Shown: positions 8,151-17,182, counted from the stretch's first letter. The stretch is DNA of 64,000 nt from Streptomyces sp. Ru62 (GCF_002920615.1 NZ_PQSU01000018.1:124001-188000), one strand, 5' to 3'. Numbers and translations: made by a program. The notes: generated by a model not told the origin, from the sequence alone.

Positions 8151-8770
8151 ATGAACACCGACAACGCCCAGCGTTCCGCCCTCACCATCGACGGCCGCAC
8201 CCTGTCCTACGTGGACTTCGGCGGACCCGGCCGCCCGCTGCTCGCCCTGCACGGGCACATGTCCGAGGGCATGTCGTACGCCGGTCTCGCCGCCCGCCTC
8301 GCCCCGGACTGATCGCGCCGAGCGAGTGGCCGGGGAGGGCCGCACGGTCCAGTCCCAAGTGGTCCATGAGCGCGTGACCGCGCTGGCCAACGGGGAGGGC
8401 TGTGCCGAGCTGCCCCGGCAGGGAGGCGTTCGTGGCGCGGCTGGGCCCGTTCGCCCCCTTCCTCGAATTCGCCGTTCGCCGGCGGCCGGACGGGAGTCGG
8501 GGCCTGCACTTCCATCCCAGGGACATCTACGAATCCGAGGACCGGGTCCACGGCGACCACTGGGCCGACTGGACCGGCTCCACCTGCCCGGCGCTGCTGG
8601 TACGCGGCACCGAAGGCGGTGTGCTGTCGGCGGAGCAGGCAGCGCGGATGGCCGCTCGGCGGCCCGGCACCCGTCTCGTCGAACCGGGAACAGACCACTT
8701 CCTGTACGCCAACGGCCCGGTCGGCTCCGCGGACGCGGTCCGGGACTTCCTAGCCTCGGCACAGCCATGG
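8151..8770 (+). pseudogene. Alpha/beta hydrolase pseudogene with an internally inverted segment
   Basis: The N-terminal part (8151-8312) encodes a normal hydrolase start: a first strand YVDFGGPGRPLLALHGH with the oxyanion HG, ending at LAPD then a stop. The C-terminal part (from about 8402, another frame) encodes FVARLGPFAPFLEF, PRDIYESEDRVHGDHWADW, CPALLVRGTEGGVLS and GTDHFLYA with the catalytic His. Between them, about 8312-8405, the missing nucleophile-elbow piece is on the opposite strand: read in reverse it gives QRGH, DHLGLDRAALPGHSLGAI. Parts of the gene are also deleted around these breakpoints. The gene cannot give a working hydrolase. Confidence 0.65.
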
Positions 8771-8847
8771 CCGGCGGCCTCTCCCGCCGTCGCCCCGACG
8801 ATGCAGCACCGGATGCCCCACGGTGACCGACGCGCGACCGTGGGACC

Positions 8848-9552
8848 ATGTCCTCCGACCAGAGCACCGCAGGTGAGCCACCCGACAACGCGCCGGCTCG
8901 ACCCGACCTCGACGAATCCGGTCCCAAGAAGCGCTTCGAGCAGGCGAACGCGTGGATCGGGACGCTCGTCGGTGTGGTGGCTCTGGGGCTCTCGGTCCAC
9001 AACCTCCTGGCCCTCCAGCGGGAGCCCGCTGTCGACGTCGCGCTGCCGCACATCGTGCGCGTTGCCCAGGGCAAGGACACCTGGCTGTACATCCAGCCGA
9101 CACTGTCCACCCGGGTCAAGACGGATCGCGTCGAGGTCATCACCCAGATCGACCTCCAGTTACGACCGACCAGAGCCGGCACCGAACGGCCGGCGGCCTT
9201 CTTCTGGGACGAAACCGGCTCCTACTCCTACAGCGCCTCGGCCCATCAGCTCACGTATCAGCGCGTGGCCGACCCCAGCCCCCTCCTGGTGAGCCAGAGC
9301 ACGCCGCAGCAGCCGCTGCTCCTGCTCAACGCCGTGCGATGGAACTTCGCCGAGGGACGGTACGAAGGCGAACTGGTGTTCCGGCGGGCAAGCGGGCGCA
9401 AGTCCCTCCGGAAGAGCTTCTGTCTGACGATCTCCAAGAACGCGGTCGAGACCATGCGCAGCGCCGGGCAGTACCAGCATCACGACTTCCGGAACGACGT
9501 ACCAGGCAGTGATCCCGAGAAGACGGGCTGCTACGTGCTGTCCCCGGTGTGA
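8848..9552 (+). CDS. Hypothetical protein with one N-terminal membrane segment
   Basis: 234 residues from ATG 8848. A charged N-terminus rich in Pro, Asp and Glu (1-30) precedes one likely membrane helix (~35-54, AWIGTLVGVVALGLSVHNLL). A C-terminal ~170-residue domain with alternating hydrophobic strands follows and is probably extracytoplasmic (e.g. LYIQPTLSTRVKTDRVEVIT, YEGELVFRRASGRKSLRKSF). Two cysteines near the C-terminus could form a disulfide. No known family is recognised. It stands alone between the pseudogene and the convergent reductase gene. Codon usage looks native. Confidence 0.7.
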   Translation: MSSDQSTAGEPPDNAPARPDLDESGPKKRFEQANAWIGTLVGVVALGLSVHNLLALQREPAVDVALPHIVRVAQGKDTWLYIQPTLSTRVKTDRVEVITQIDLQLRPTRAGTERPAAFFWDETGSYSYSASAHQLTYQRVADPSPLLVSQSTPQQPLLLLNAVRWNFAEGRYEGELVFRRASGRKSLRKSFCLTISKNAVETMRSAGQYQHHDFRNDVPGSDPEKTGCYVLSPV

Positions 9553-9637
9553 CCGTGCCGCCCCTCCAGCGGCCCGCCGGCGGCCGAACCCGGCCCGGCA
9601 CGATACGGGCGCGCATGCCCCTGAGTGCCTTGGCGCA

Positions 9638-10738
9638 CTATGCGGGCGTCGCAGTGGTCCTCTCGGACGAGGGCAGCGTCAGGCCCAGTCGGATCTGGCT
9701 GTCCGCGGTCGCCACGATCGTCTCCACGATGTCCCGGGGCTGCCAGCCCAGCACCGAACGGGCCTTCTCGTTGCTGATGACGGGGATCCGGCCGCGCAGG
9801 GCCGCGGCGTCGCGCAGAGCCGGTTCCGTCTTCGCGGCCTCGATCACCTGCTCGATGGTCAGCTCCTCGGAGGGCAGCAGACCGGCCGCCGCGGGGAAGT
9901 GCTCACGCAGGACCCGTGCCATGCCGAAGAGGCTGATCGACGGCCCAGCGACGGCGATGAACCGCTCTCCCGCCGCCTTCGGGTGCAGCATGGCGCGCAG
10001 GTGCAGGTCCACGACGTCCCGTACGTCGACGACGCCGAAGTACATGACCGGCACCACGGGCATCCGTCCGGTCAGCATGTTCCTGACCAGACCGACCGAA
10101 CCGGAGGGCCGGTCGCCCAGTTGGGGACCGAAGATGCCGGTGGGGTTGACCACCGTCAGCTCGATGTCTCCATGGGCGTGGACGTACTCCCAGGCCGCGC
10201 GCTCGGCGAGCACCTTCGACTTGTGATAGGCGGGGAGGCCCTCGGTGTCCGGGTCGGTCCAGTCCGTCTCCGAGTAGTGGTCGTCGGGCTTCACCGTGTA
10301 CCCGACCGCGGCGTAGGACGACGTCATCACCACGCGTGGGACGCCGGCCTCGCGGGCCGCGGAGAGGACCCGCAGGGCACCGTCGCGGGCCGGGCGGATG
10401 ACGTCGTCCTCCGTCTCGGGCGGAGTGGTGGGGAAGGGCGACGCGTGGTGCAGCACGTGGCTGACACCGTCCATGGCCTCCGCCCAGCCGCCGTCGGCGC
10501 CGAGGTCCGCGACGGCGAACTCCAGCCGGTCCGCCGGATCGACCCCGGCCCGGCGCAGCGCGGACAGGACCTGTGCCTCCTGTCCGGGCTCCCGGATCGT
10601 CACCCGGGTCCGGTACCCCTCGCCCGTCAGCCGGGCGATCGAGTGGCTGCCGACGAGACCGGTACCACCGGTGACGAGCACCCTCTCGCGTTCGGAGACG
10701 GAGGCGGAGGCGGAGACTGCGGTGTTCTGTGTGTTCAT
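9638..10738 (-). CDS. NAD(P)-dependent epimerase/dehydratase family reductase (dihydroflavonol-reductase-like SDR)
   Basis: 366-residue extended short-chain dehydrogenase. It has the nucleotide fingerprint TGGTGLVGS (residues ~22-30), a catalytic region MTSSYAAVGY and the active-site Y-x-x-x-K in AYHKSKVLAE (~170). The aldehyde/dihydroflavonol reductase subgroup is suggested by VVNPTGIFGPQL and YFGVVDVRDVVDLH. It probably reduces an aldehyde or ketone with NADPH in the cytosol. It starts 13 bp after the MerR gene on the same strand, so the two form an operon; a redox or electrophile-sensing MerR driving an aldehyde reductase would be coherent. The substrate is unproven. Confidence 0.85.
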   Translation of the reverse strand: MNTQNTAVSASASVSERERVLVTGGTGLVGSHSIARLTGEGYRTRVTIREPGQEAQVLSALRRAGVDPADRLEFAVADLGADGGWAEAMDGVSHVLHHASPFPTTPPETEDDVIRPARDGALRVLSAAREAGVPRVVMTSSYAAVGYTVKPDDHYSETDWTDPDTEGLPAYHKSKVLAERAAWEYVHAHGDIELTVVNPTGIFGPQLGDRPSGSVGLVRNMLTGRMPVVPVMYFGVVDVRDVVDLHLRAMLHPKAAGERFIAVAGPSISLFGMARVLREHFPAAAGLLPSEELTIEQVIEAAKTEPALRDAAALRGRIPVISNEKARSVLGWQPRDIVETIVATADSQIRLGLTLPSSERTTATPA

Positions 10739-10751
10739 CCTGTTCGGTCCT

Positions 10752-11204
10752 TCAGTCGGTGAGTCGGTCCATCACGCGCGTGACGTCTTCGATCGCCTGC
10801 TCCTCGGCGTCGGCGTCCCCCCGGACCCGGGCGTCCCAGAGGTCTGCCTTGCCGCGCAGATACGCCAGGCGGAGCCGAAGCCGCTCGATGTCGGCGGCCA
10901 GCTTCTCCGCCTGTGCGGCGAACAGATCCCGCTGTTCGGCCGCCGCGGAGTCGCCCCGGGCGAGCAGATCCAGATAGCGGCGCATTCCGCTGACCGTCAT
11001 CCCCGCCGAGCGCAGGCAGGCCAGCGCCAGGACACGGTCCGCGGTCGCCGGGTCATAGCGGCGATGACCGCTGGACTCGTCGCGGGCGACCCTGCCCAGC
11101 AGGCCGATCTTCTCGTAGTAGCGGAGTGTGGGCTCGGTGAAACCCGAGCGCCGGGCCATCTCCTGGATGGTCAGGCCCGCGGTCCGATCTGTACTCCCTG
11201 CCAT
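10752..11204 (-). CDS. MerR-family transcriptional regulator
   Basis: 150 residues. The winged-helix start is LTIQEMARRSGFTEPTLRYY (residues ~11-30) followed by EKIGLLG and GHRRYDPATADRVLAL. The C-terminal dimerisation coiled coil is ~80-120 (EQRDLFAAQAEKLAADIERL). There are no conserved C-terminal cysteines for metal or Fe-S binding, so it is neither a metal sensor nor a SoxR. It is upstream of and co-transcribed with the SDR reductase. The start at 11204 is supported by a MerR-type promoter whose -10 ends seven bases before the ATG, making the transcript leaderless; a GGAGG at 11214-11218 may instead serve as ribosome site for a longer message. Confidence 0.9.
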   Translation of the reverse strand: MAGSTDRTAGLTIQEMARRSGFTEPTLRYYEKIGLLGRVARDESSGHRRYDPATADRVLALACLRSAGMTVSGMRRYLDLLARGDSAAAEQRDLFAAQAEKLAADIERLRLRLAYLRGKADLWDARVRGDADAEEQAIEDVTRVMDRLTD

Positions 11205-11211
11205 GCGGCCA

Positions 11212-11242
11212 AGCCTCCGACACTTGAAGCGCTTGAGGTCAA
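11212..11242 (-). promoter_or_regulatory. MerR-type promoter with operator in a 19-bp spacer
   Basis: On the minus strand TTGACC (11242-11237) is followed by a 19-bp spacer and GAGGCT (11217-11212), keeping the key A and T of a -10. The palindrome ACCTCAAGCGCTTCAAGT (11239-11222) overlaps the -35 and fills most of the spacer. A 19-bp spacer with a central operator is the hallmark of MerR-activated promoters. Confidence 0.65.
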
Positions 11243-11400
11243 ACCACACCGCGGGTGATGCGACGCGCGTCACCCGGGAAGGTCCCTCCCGGCGTCCGGG
11301 GGAGCGTCCCGTTGAACCCGTCGCTCCGCCTCCGCGTGCTCCTGCACGGGGACCCCGCACGCCCATGGCCCCCGCCCGTCCGCTTTCCGGGGGAGTCGCC

Positions 11401-12189
11401 ATGATTCGGGTGCTGGCCGTCGACGACGAGGAACCGGCGCTCGCCGAACTGCTGTTCCTGCTGCGGGCCGATCCCCGGGTGCGGTCGGCGGAGGGCGTCC
11501 TCGAAGCGGCCGAGGCGCTGCGGCGGCTGGCCCGGCCCGGGGCGGACGGTGCGGCGGACGTCGACGCGGTGTTCCTGGACATCCGCATGGCGGGTCTCGG
11601 CGGCCTGGACCTCGCCCGGCTTCTCGCCGGGCGAGCCGAGCCGCCCCGTGTCGTCTTCGTCTCCGCGCACGCGGACCACGAGGAGTACGCCCTTGGGGCG
11701 GCCGGGCTCCGCGCCGTCGACTGGCTGCTCAAGCCGGTGCGGCGCGAGCGCCTGGCCGAGGCGGTCCGGCGGGTCGCCGAGCTGGTCGCGGCCGACCGCG
11801 CCCCCCACCCGGGGCTCTCCGGGGCCCGGCCGCTCGCCGACCGCGTCCCGGTGGAGGGCGAGGGCGTCACACGGTTGCTGTCCGTCGCCGACATCACGCG
11901 TGCCGAGGCCCATGGCGACCACTCCCGGCTGTACACCCGGGAGGACAGCCACCTGGTGCGCATCCCGCTGTCCACGCTGGAGGAGTGCTGGCGGGCGGAG
12001 GGCTTCGTGCGGATCCACCGGCGCCATCTCGTCTCCCTCGCCCGCATCGAAGCCTTACGGGTCGACGGGGGCAGGCTGACGGTCAGGATCGGCGCGTCGG
12101 TGCTGGTCGTGAGCCGCCGGTGCGCCCGTGAACTGCGGGATCTGCTGGTCGAGAAGGCCATGACGGACCAGCCCGGCAACGGTCGCTGA
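11401..12189 (+). CDS. LytTR-family response regulator
   Basis: 262-residue two-component regulator. The receiver domain (1-120) has acidic pocket D8/D9, phospho-acceptor D60 (VFLDIRMAG), S88 and K111 (LLKPV). The C-terminal LytTR DNA-binding domain (~155-255) shows ITRAEAHGDHSRLYT and FVRIHRRHLVSLARIEALRV. ATG 11401 follows GGGGGAG. It is the first gene of an apparent operon with a small membrane protein, an SSS symporter and a LytS-type kinase at 14515, its probable partner. It likely activates the symporter when substrate is sensed, as in LytS/LytTR pyruvate systems. Confidence 0.9.
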   Translation: MIRVLAVDDEEPALAELLFLLRADPRVRSAEGVLEAAEALRRLARPGADGAADVDAVFLDIRMAGLGGLDLARLLAGRAEPPRVVFVSAHADHEEYALGAAGLRAVDWLLKPVRRERLAEAVRRVAELVAADRAPHPGLSGARPLADRVPVEGEGVTRLLSVADITRAEAHGDHSRLYTREDSHLVRIPLSTLEECWRAEGFVRIHRRHLVSLARIEALRVDGGRLTVRIGASVLVVSRRCARELRDLLVEKAMTDQPGNGR

Positions 12190-12265
12190 CCGGAAGCTGT
12201 CGCTTTGGTTCCCTGGTGCGTACACTCCACTGCGAAGTGTGATCATCGCGGTCGGAGGACGCGGC

Positions 12266-12676
12266 ATGGGTGCTCCTGGGACTCCTCGACGTGAAGTGGT
12301 CACGGGGACTCCGCGCGCGGCCCGCGTGGACCACGCAGGCCATGGAGGCCATGGAGGCCAAGGTCACGCCCGCCCCGGTGCGGTCCGGGTGGGTGCGAAG
12401 GGTCCGGCCGTCGAGTCCCTCGCCCTTCGCGCCCTGATACGTCGTCAACTCCGGCTCGGTCTCCTCGCGTTCGGTCTGCTCGTCGTCCTCCTCGGGCCGC
12501 TGCCCCTGGTCTTCGCCGCCCTGCCGGACTCGGGGACCTGGCCGGGCGGCGCCCTGATCGTCTGGGCGGTTCTCGGCGTCGCCGTCTACCCGGCCCTCGT
12601 CGTCATCGGCCGCTGGTACGTCGTACGCGCCGAACGCAACGAACGGGACACCGCGGACCTCGCCGAGAGGGCCTGA
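12266..12676 (+). CDS. Small two-TM membrane protein preceding the symporter (DUF485-like role)
   Basis: 136 residues from ATG 12266, chosen because GGAGG sits seven bases upstream. The N-terminal half is basic and Gly-rich; then RQLRLGLLAFGLLVVLLGPL (~66-90) and a second segment GGALIVWAVLGVAVYPALVV (~100-122) are membrane helices, ending RWYVVRAERNERD. A short two-helix protein directly before an SSS symporter is the place normally held by DUF485 or DUF4212 partners, and the charged tail resembles theirs. It probably stabilises or regulates the transporter. Assignment is by position and shape more than by sequence. Confidence 0.7.
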   Translation: MGAPGTPRREVVTGTPRAARVDHAGHGGHGGQGHARPGAVRVGAKGPAVESLALRALIRRQLRLGLLAFGLLVVLLGPLPLVFAALPDSGTWPGGALIVWAVLGVAVYPALVVIGRWYVVRAERNERDTADLAERA

Positions 12677-12725
12677 CGGTGACCGACGCTCCGCAGCACC
12701 GGCCCGGCCGCGCGGGGGCCGCCGG

Positions 12726-14480
12726 GTGAACCAGACGTACGGCATCGTGGCCGTGTCGGCGGCGGTCGTCGCGACCCTGGTGATCGGCTCGGCGGGGCTG
12801 CGCATCTCCCGCACCACCTCCGACTTCTACGTCGCCTCCCGTACCGTTCCGCCGTACCTCAACGCCATGGCCATCAGCGGCGAGTACCTGTCGGCGGCCT
12901 CCTTCCTCGGCATCGCCGGACTCGTCGCCGCCGAGGGCGTCGAGATGCTCTGGTTCCCCGTCGGCTACGCCGCCGGCTACCTCGTGCTGCTCGTGTTCGT
13001 CGCCGCCCCGCTGCGCCGCTCCGGGGCGTACACCCTGCCCGACTTCGCCGACGCGCGGCTGGAGTCCAGGGCCGCCCGGCGCGTCGCCAGCGTGCTCGTC
13101 GTCGGCGTCGGCTGGCTCTACCTGCTGCCCCAGCTCCAGGGCGCGGGCCTCACCCTCGGCCTGGTCACCGGCGCACCGCGCTGGCTCGGCGGGGTGCTCG
13201 TCGCCGTCGTCGTCACCCTGGCCGTGGCCGCCGGTGGCATGCGCAGCATCACCTTCGTCCAGGCCTTCCAGTACTGCCTGAAACTGACCGCACTGCTCGT
13301 GCCCGCGATCTTCCTGGTGCTCGCCTGGCACGGCGACCCGCGCCCCGCCGGTGCCCTGGAGGAGCCGCCGACCTTCCGCCGGCACACCCAGGTCACCGTC
13401 GAGACCACCGTCCGCATCAGGATCGAGACGCCGCTGCGGGCCGTCGCGACCGGCGCGGTGGACGGACAGGGCTACGACAACGGCCCCCTGCTGCTGGATC
13501 CCGGCGTGCACGAGGTGAGGGCCGGGACGACCCTCCGGTTCCCGCCGGACACCCCGGTGCCCGAACGCGAGTCCGACGACGGACGGCGCACCGGAGCCTC
13601 CAGCTGGGCGGCGCCCCTGTCGGGAGGCAAGGACGATCACCCGCTCTACACGACGTACGGGCTGATCTTCGCCACCTTCCTCGGCACCATGGGACTGCCC
13701 CACGTCCTCGTCCGCTTCTACACCAACCCCGACGGCCGCGCCGCCCGGCGCACCACCGTGATCGTGCTCGCCCTGGTCGGCGGCTTCTACCTGCTGCCGC
13801 CCCTCTACGGCCTGCTCGGCCGGATCTACGCCCCCGACCTGCTGCTCACCGGCACCACGGACGCCGCCGTGCTCGTCCTGCCGGAACGGCTCGTCGGCGG
13901 CCCGGGCGGCGACCTGCTCGGCGCGCTGATCGCCGCCGGCGCCTGTGCCGCCTTCCTGTCCACCGCCTCCGGGCTCACCCTGTCCGTCGCCGGCGTGCTC
14001 AGCCAGGACGTACTGCCCTCGCTCGGCGTCCGCCACTTCCGGCTGGCGACGCTCCTGGCGGTCGCCGTGCCCGTCACGGTGAGCGTGGCCGCCGGCAACC
14101 TCCCCGTCGCGAACGCCGTCGGCCTCGCCTTCGCGGTGGCCGCCTCCTCCTTCTGCCCGCTGCTGGTGCTCGGCATCTGGTGGCGCGGCCTCACCGCGCC
14201 CGGCGCCATCGCGGGGCTGCTCACCGGCGGCGGCAGCGCCCTCGTCGCCGTCGCCCTGACCATCGCCGGGCCCCTGACCGACGGCTGGGCGCACACCCTG
14301 CTCGCCTGGCCGGCCGTGTGGTCCGTACCGCTCGGCTTCCTGACCATGATCCTGGTCTCCCTGGCCACCCGGGACCGGATCCCGGCCGGCACCGAGGCCG
14401 CGATGGCCCGCCTCCACCTGCCCGAACGCCCCGCCGGCCAGGGCGCGCCCACCACCCGCCGAGGAGTGACCACCCCATGA
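12726..14480 (+). CDS. Sodium:solute symporter (SSS family), acetate/pyruvate-type monocarboxylate transporter
   Basis: 584 residues, about 13 membrane helices, starting at GTG 12726. The SSS hallmarks are DFYVASRTVPPYLNAMAISG (~33-52), where helix 1 is broken, and AASFLGIAGL. FATFLGTMGLPHVLVRFYT is typical of the ActP/MctC monocarboxylate branch. A ~90-residue hydrophilic insert (~200-300) lies between helices, as in actinobacterial ActP-like proteins. It couples uptake of an organic acid to a cation gradient. It lies between a LytTR regulator and a LytS kinase, so its expression is probably induced by the acid it carries. Confidence 0.88.
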   Translation: MNQTYGIVAVSAAVVATLVIGSAGLRISRTTSDFYVASRTVPPYLNAMAISGEYLSAASFLGIAGLVAAEGVEMLWFPVGYAAGYLVLLVFVAAPLRRSGAYTLPDFADARLESRAARRVASVLVVGVGWLYLLPQLQGAGLTLGLVTGAPRWLGGVLVAVVVTLAVAAGGMRSITFVQAFQYCLKLTALLVPAIFLVLAWHGDPRPAGALEEPPTFRRHTQVTVETTVRIRIETPLRAVATGAVDGQGYDNGPLLLDPGVHEVRAGTTLRFPPDTPVPERESDDGRRTGASSWAAPLSGGKDDHPLYTTYGLIFATFLGTMGLPHVLVRFYTNPDGRAARRTTVIVLALVGGFYLLPPLYGLLGRIYAPDLLLTGTTDAAVLVLPERLVGGPGGDLLGALIAAGACAAFLSTASGLTLSVAGVLSQDVLPSLGVRHFRLATLLAVAVPVTVSVAAGNLPVANAVGLAFAVAASSFCPLLVLGIWWRGLTAPGAIAGLLTGGGSALVAVALTIAGPLTDGWAHTLLAWPAVWSVPLGFLTMILVSLATRDRIPAGTEAAMARLHLPERPAGQGAPTTRRGVTTP

Positions 14481-14514
14481 CGACCCACCGGCCCGCGGCC
14501 GAGGGGGCCCGCGC

Positions 14515-15732
14515 GTGAACGGGTTCGCCCTCCTCGCCGCCGGAGCCCCGCTGTTGTTCGCCGGGGGCCTCGCCGCCGGACGCCTGCTCGCCCGCCGCGC
14601 CGCCGAGGGCGGGACGGACCCCGGTACCCCCGTGGAACGCGCCACCTTCCACACCCTGCACACCGCGTCGGAGGCCGCGCCCCCGCTGCGCGCCGGACTC
14701 ACCGAGGACGCGGCCCGCAAGGCGGTACGACGGCTCCGGCCGCTGTTCGGCACGGCCGCGCTCGGCCTCACCGAGCGGGACCGGCCGCTGGCCTGGGACG
14801 GACCGGGCCGGCACCACGAGGACACCGTCCTGGACCGGGTCCGTCAGGTGCTGGACACCGGCCGCGCCCAGACCTTCGCCGTGAGCTGCCCGGACCCGGA
14901 CTGTCCCGTGCGCTGGGGCGCCGCCGTGCCGCTCACCGTCGACCGGCGGGTGCTCGGCGCCCTCGTCGTGCTCGGCGTCCGGGAGTCGGCGTCCCTCCTG
15001 CGGGCCGCCGAGGAGGTGGCGCGCTGGGTCTCCGTCCAGCTCGAACTCGCCGAGCTGGACCGGGCCCGCACGGGACTGATCGAGGCGGAGATCCGGGCGC
15101 TGCGCGCGCAGATCTCTCCGCACTTCATCTACAACTCCCTCGCGGCGATCGCCTCGTTCGTCCGCACCGACCCCGAGCGGGCACGCGAGCTCCTGCTGGA
15201 GTTCGCCGACTTCACCCGCTACTCCTTCCGCCGGCACGGTGAGTTCACCACCCTGGCCGAGGAGCTGCGTTCCATCGAGCAGTTCCTGGAGCTGGTCCGT
15301 GCCCGGTTCGGGCAGCGGCTGCGCGTGACCCTGCAGATCGCCCCCGAGGTGCTGCCCGTGACGGTGCCCTTCCTGTGCCTTCAGCCGCTGGTGGAGAACG
15401 CCGTCAAGCACGGGCTGGAGGAGAGCGTCGAGCGCAGCCGGATCAGCATCACCGCGCTGGACGAGGGGGCGCTGGCCCGGATCGTCATCGAGGACAACGG
15501 GGTCGGCATGGAACCGGACCGGCTGCGCCGGATCCTGCGCGGCGAGGGCAGCCCGACGACGGGCATCGGGCTGCGCAACGTGGACGAGCGGCTGCGGCAG
15601 GTCTACGGCGACGACCACGGGCTGGTGATCGAGACCGGCGTCGGAGCCGGCATGAAGATCACCATCCGCATCCCCAAGTACCGGCCGGGGGTGCACAGCA
15701 CACCCCCGCGCACGGCGTCCGGCAGCGCTTGA
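14515..15732 (+). CDS. LytS-type sensor histidine kinase
   Basis: 405 residues. One N-terminal hydrophobic segment (~3-25) is followed by a GAF-like sensing region (~55-180, containing CPDPDCPVRWGAAVPLTVD). Next come the His_kinase domain with phospho-acceptor H203 in ISPHFIYNSLAAI, and the HATPase domain: N-box LVENAVKHG, G1 box IEDNGVGME, then TGIGLRNVDERL. GTG 14515 lies 35 bp after the symporter stop. A 13-codon ATG frame starting inside the symporter stop ends exactly on this GTG, which may couple translation. It probably phosphorylates D60 of the LytTR regulator at 11401. Confidence 0.88.
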   Translation: MNGFALLAAGAPLLFAGGLAAGRLLARRAAEGGTDPGTPVERATFHTLHTASEAAPPLRAGLTEDAARKAVRRLRPLFGTAALGLTERDRPLAWDGPGRHHEDTVLDRVRQVLDTGRAQTFAVSCPDPDCPVRWGAAVPLTVDRRVLGALVVLGVRESASLLRAAEEVARWVSVQLELAELDRARTGLIEAEIRALRAQISPHFIYNSLAAIASFVRTDPERARELLLEFADFTRYSFRRHGEFTTLAEELRSIEQFLELVRARFGQRLRVTLQIAPEVLPVTVPFLCLQPLVENAVKHGLEESVERSRISITALDEGALARIVIEDNGVGMEPDRLRRILRGEGSPTTGIGLRNVDERLRQVYGDDHGLVIETGVGAGMKITIRIPKYRPGVHSTPPRTASGSA

Positions 15733-15748
15733 GGGGCCGGCCGGGACG

Positions 15749-17182
15749 TCAGCGACCGGTTGCCGGAGGCTGTGCCTGCTTGCGCTGCCGCCGGGCCGCC
15801 ATCACCGCGTAGACGATGATCCCGACGAACAGGAACAGCACGCCCTGGTAGACCGCCGCGTAGCCGGCGCCCGCCATCAGCCACACCGAGAAGGCCGCGG
15901 CCACCGCGGTGACCACGGAGTCCCGTACCAGCCGGGCCCGGTCGACCGCCTCGGGACGGCCGGACACGAGGTGGAAGATCTGCGCGGCGGTCGCCAGCAG
16001 ATACGGCACTGTCGCGGTGAACGTGGTGACCAGCACCAGGACCTCGAAGACCTTGCCCGAGCCCGAGAAGTAGTTGTAGACGGTGAGCAGCGAGGCGAGG
16101 ACGACCGTCACGCCCACCCCGACCGTCGGCACGCCCCGCCGCCGGCGTGTGAAGGCGCTCGGGAACAGGCCGTCGCGGGCCGCCGCGTACGGCGTCTGGG
16201 CGCTCAGCAGGGTCCAGCCGTTGAGGCAGCCGGTCATCGACACGAGGGCGGCGAGCGCCACGGCGGTACCGCCCCAGCCGCCGCCGAACATCGTGTTCAC
16301 GGCGTCCGAGAACGGCGCGGTGGAGGTCACCAGACGATCGTGCGCGACCGTGCCGAACACCGACAGCGTGCCCAGCAGGTACACCAGCGCCGCGCCGGCG
16401 GTGCCGATCACGGTGGCGCGCCCCACGTTGCGGCGGGCGTTCCTGACCTCGCCCGCGCTGACGGCGGCGGACTCCACCCCCAGGTAGGAGAAGAGCAGCA
16501 GGGCGGCGGAGGCGGACACCGCGCCGACCGCACCCTGGCCGCTGGAGTTGAACGGGCCGAGCCGGTCGGGGTCGAAGAAGAACAGCCCGCCGACCGCGAC
16601 GAGCAGCAGCGGCACGAACTTCAGCACGGTGGACACCAACTGCACGGCACCCACGTACCGGGTGCCCGCGAAGTTGGCGAGGGCGGGCAGCCACTGGAGG
16701 GCCAGCGCGGCCAGGCAGGCGGTCCAGCGGTGCTGGTTCACCGGGATCAGCACGTCGAGGTACCCGACGGCGGCCACGGCGAGCGCGGCGTTCGACACCC
16801 AGGTGGTGATCCAGTACGACCAGGCCGCCAGGAACCCCGCGAAGTCGCCGAACGCCTCGCGGGCGTAGACGTAGGGGCCGCCGGTGCGCGGGTCGCGCGC
16901 GGCGAGCCGGCCGAAGACCAGGGCCAGCGCGATGGCGCCGACGGTCAGCACCCCGAAGGCGACCAGGCTGACCGTGCCGTAGGGGGCGATGGAGGCGGGG
17001 AGCAGGAAGATGCCGCCGCCGATGATGTTGCCCATGACCAGCGCGGTGGCGACGGGCAGGCCGAACCGGCGGGCATGCCTGCCGGTGTCGCCGTGCGAAT
17101 CCTCGACGGGAGCCGTGGGGGTCTCCGCGGGGATCCCGGCGGGGGCCGGAGCCGACTGCGGGACGGTTCCGGTGTTGTGCAT
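15749..17182 (-). CDS. APC-superfamily amino acid permease
   Basis: 477-residue transporter of about 12 membrane helices, starting MHNTGTVPQSAPAPAG. The unwound helix 1 motif is VMGNIIGGGIFLLPASIAPY (~45-64), as in arginine/agmatine-type APC transporters; helix 6 holds LLFSYLGVESAAVSAGEV. The start at 17182 has AGAGG upstream; an ATG six codons earlier is possible. The gene follows the GntR regulator of the hydroxyproline cluster on the same strand, so uptake of hydroxyproline or proline betaines is a reasonable guess. It may also be an unrelated antiporter. It is convergent with the LytS kinase, only 16 bp apart. Confidence 0.85.
   Translation of the reverse strand: MHNTGTVPQSAPAPAGIPAETPTAPVEDSHGDTGRHARRFGLPVATALVMGNIIGGGIFLLPASIAPYGTVSLVAFGVLTVGAIALALVFGRLAARDPRTGGPYVYAREAFGDFAGFLAAWSYWITTWVSNAALAVAAVGYLDVLIPVNQHRWTACLAALALQWLPALANFAGTRYVGAVQLVSTVLKFVPLLLVAVGGLFFFDPDRLGPFNSSGQGAVGAVSASAALLLFSYLGVESAAVSAGEVRNARRNVGRATVIGTAGAALVYLLGTLSVFGTVAHDRLVTSTAPFSDAVNTMFGGGWGGTAVALAALVSMTGCLNGWTLLSAQTPYAAARDGLFPSAFTRRRRGVPTVGVGVTVVLASLLTVYNYFSGSGKVFEVLVLVTTFTATVPYLLATAAQIFHLVSGRPEAVDRARLVRDSVVTAVAAAFSVWLMAGAGYAAVYQGVLFLFVGIIVYAVMAARRQRKQAQPPATGR

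Noticed and set aside
13118..15696. Long minus-strand frames opposite the symporter and kinase
   Set aside because: Low-complexity shadow translations; symporter and kinase motifs are clear on the plus strand.
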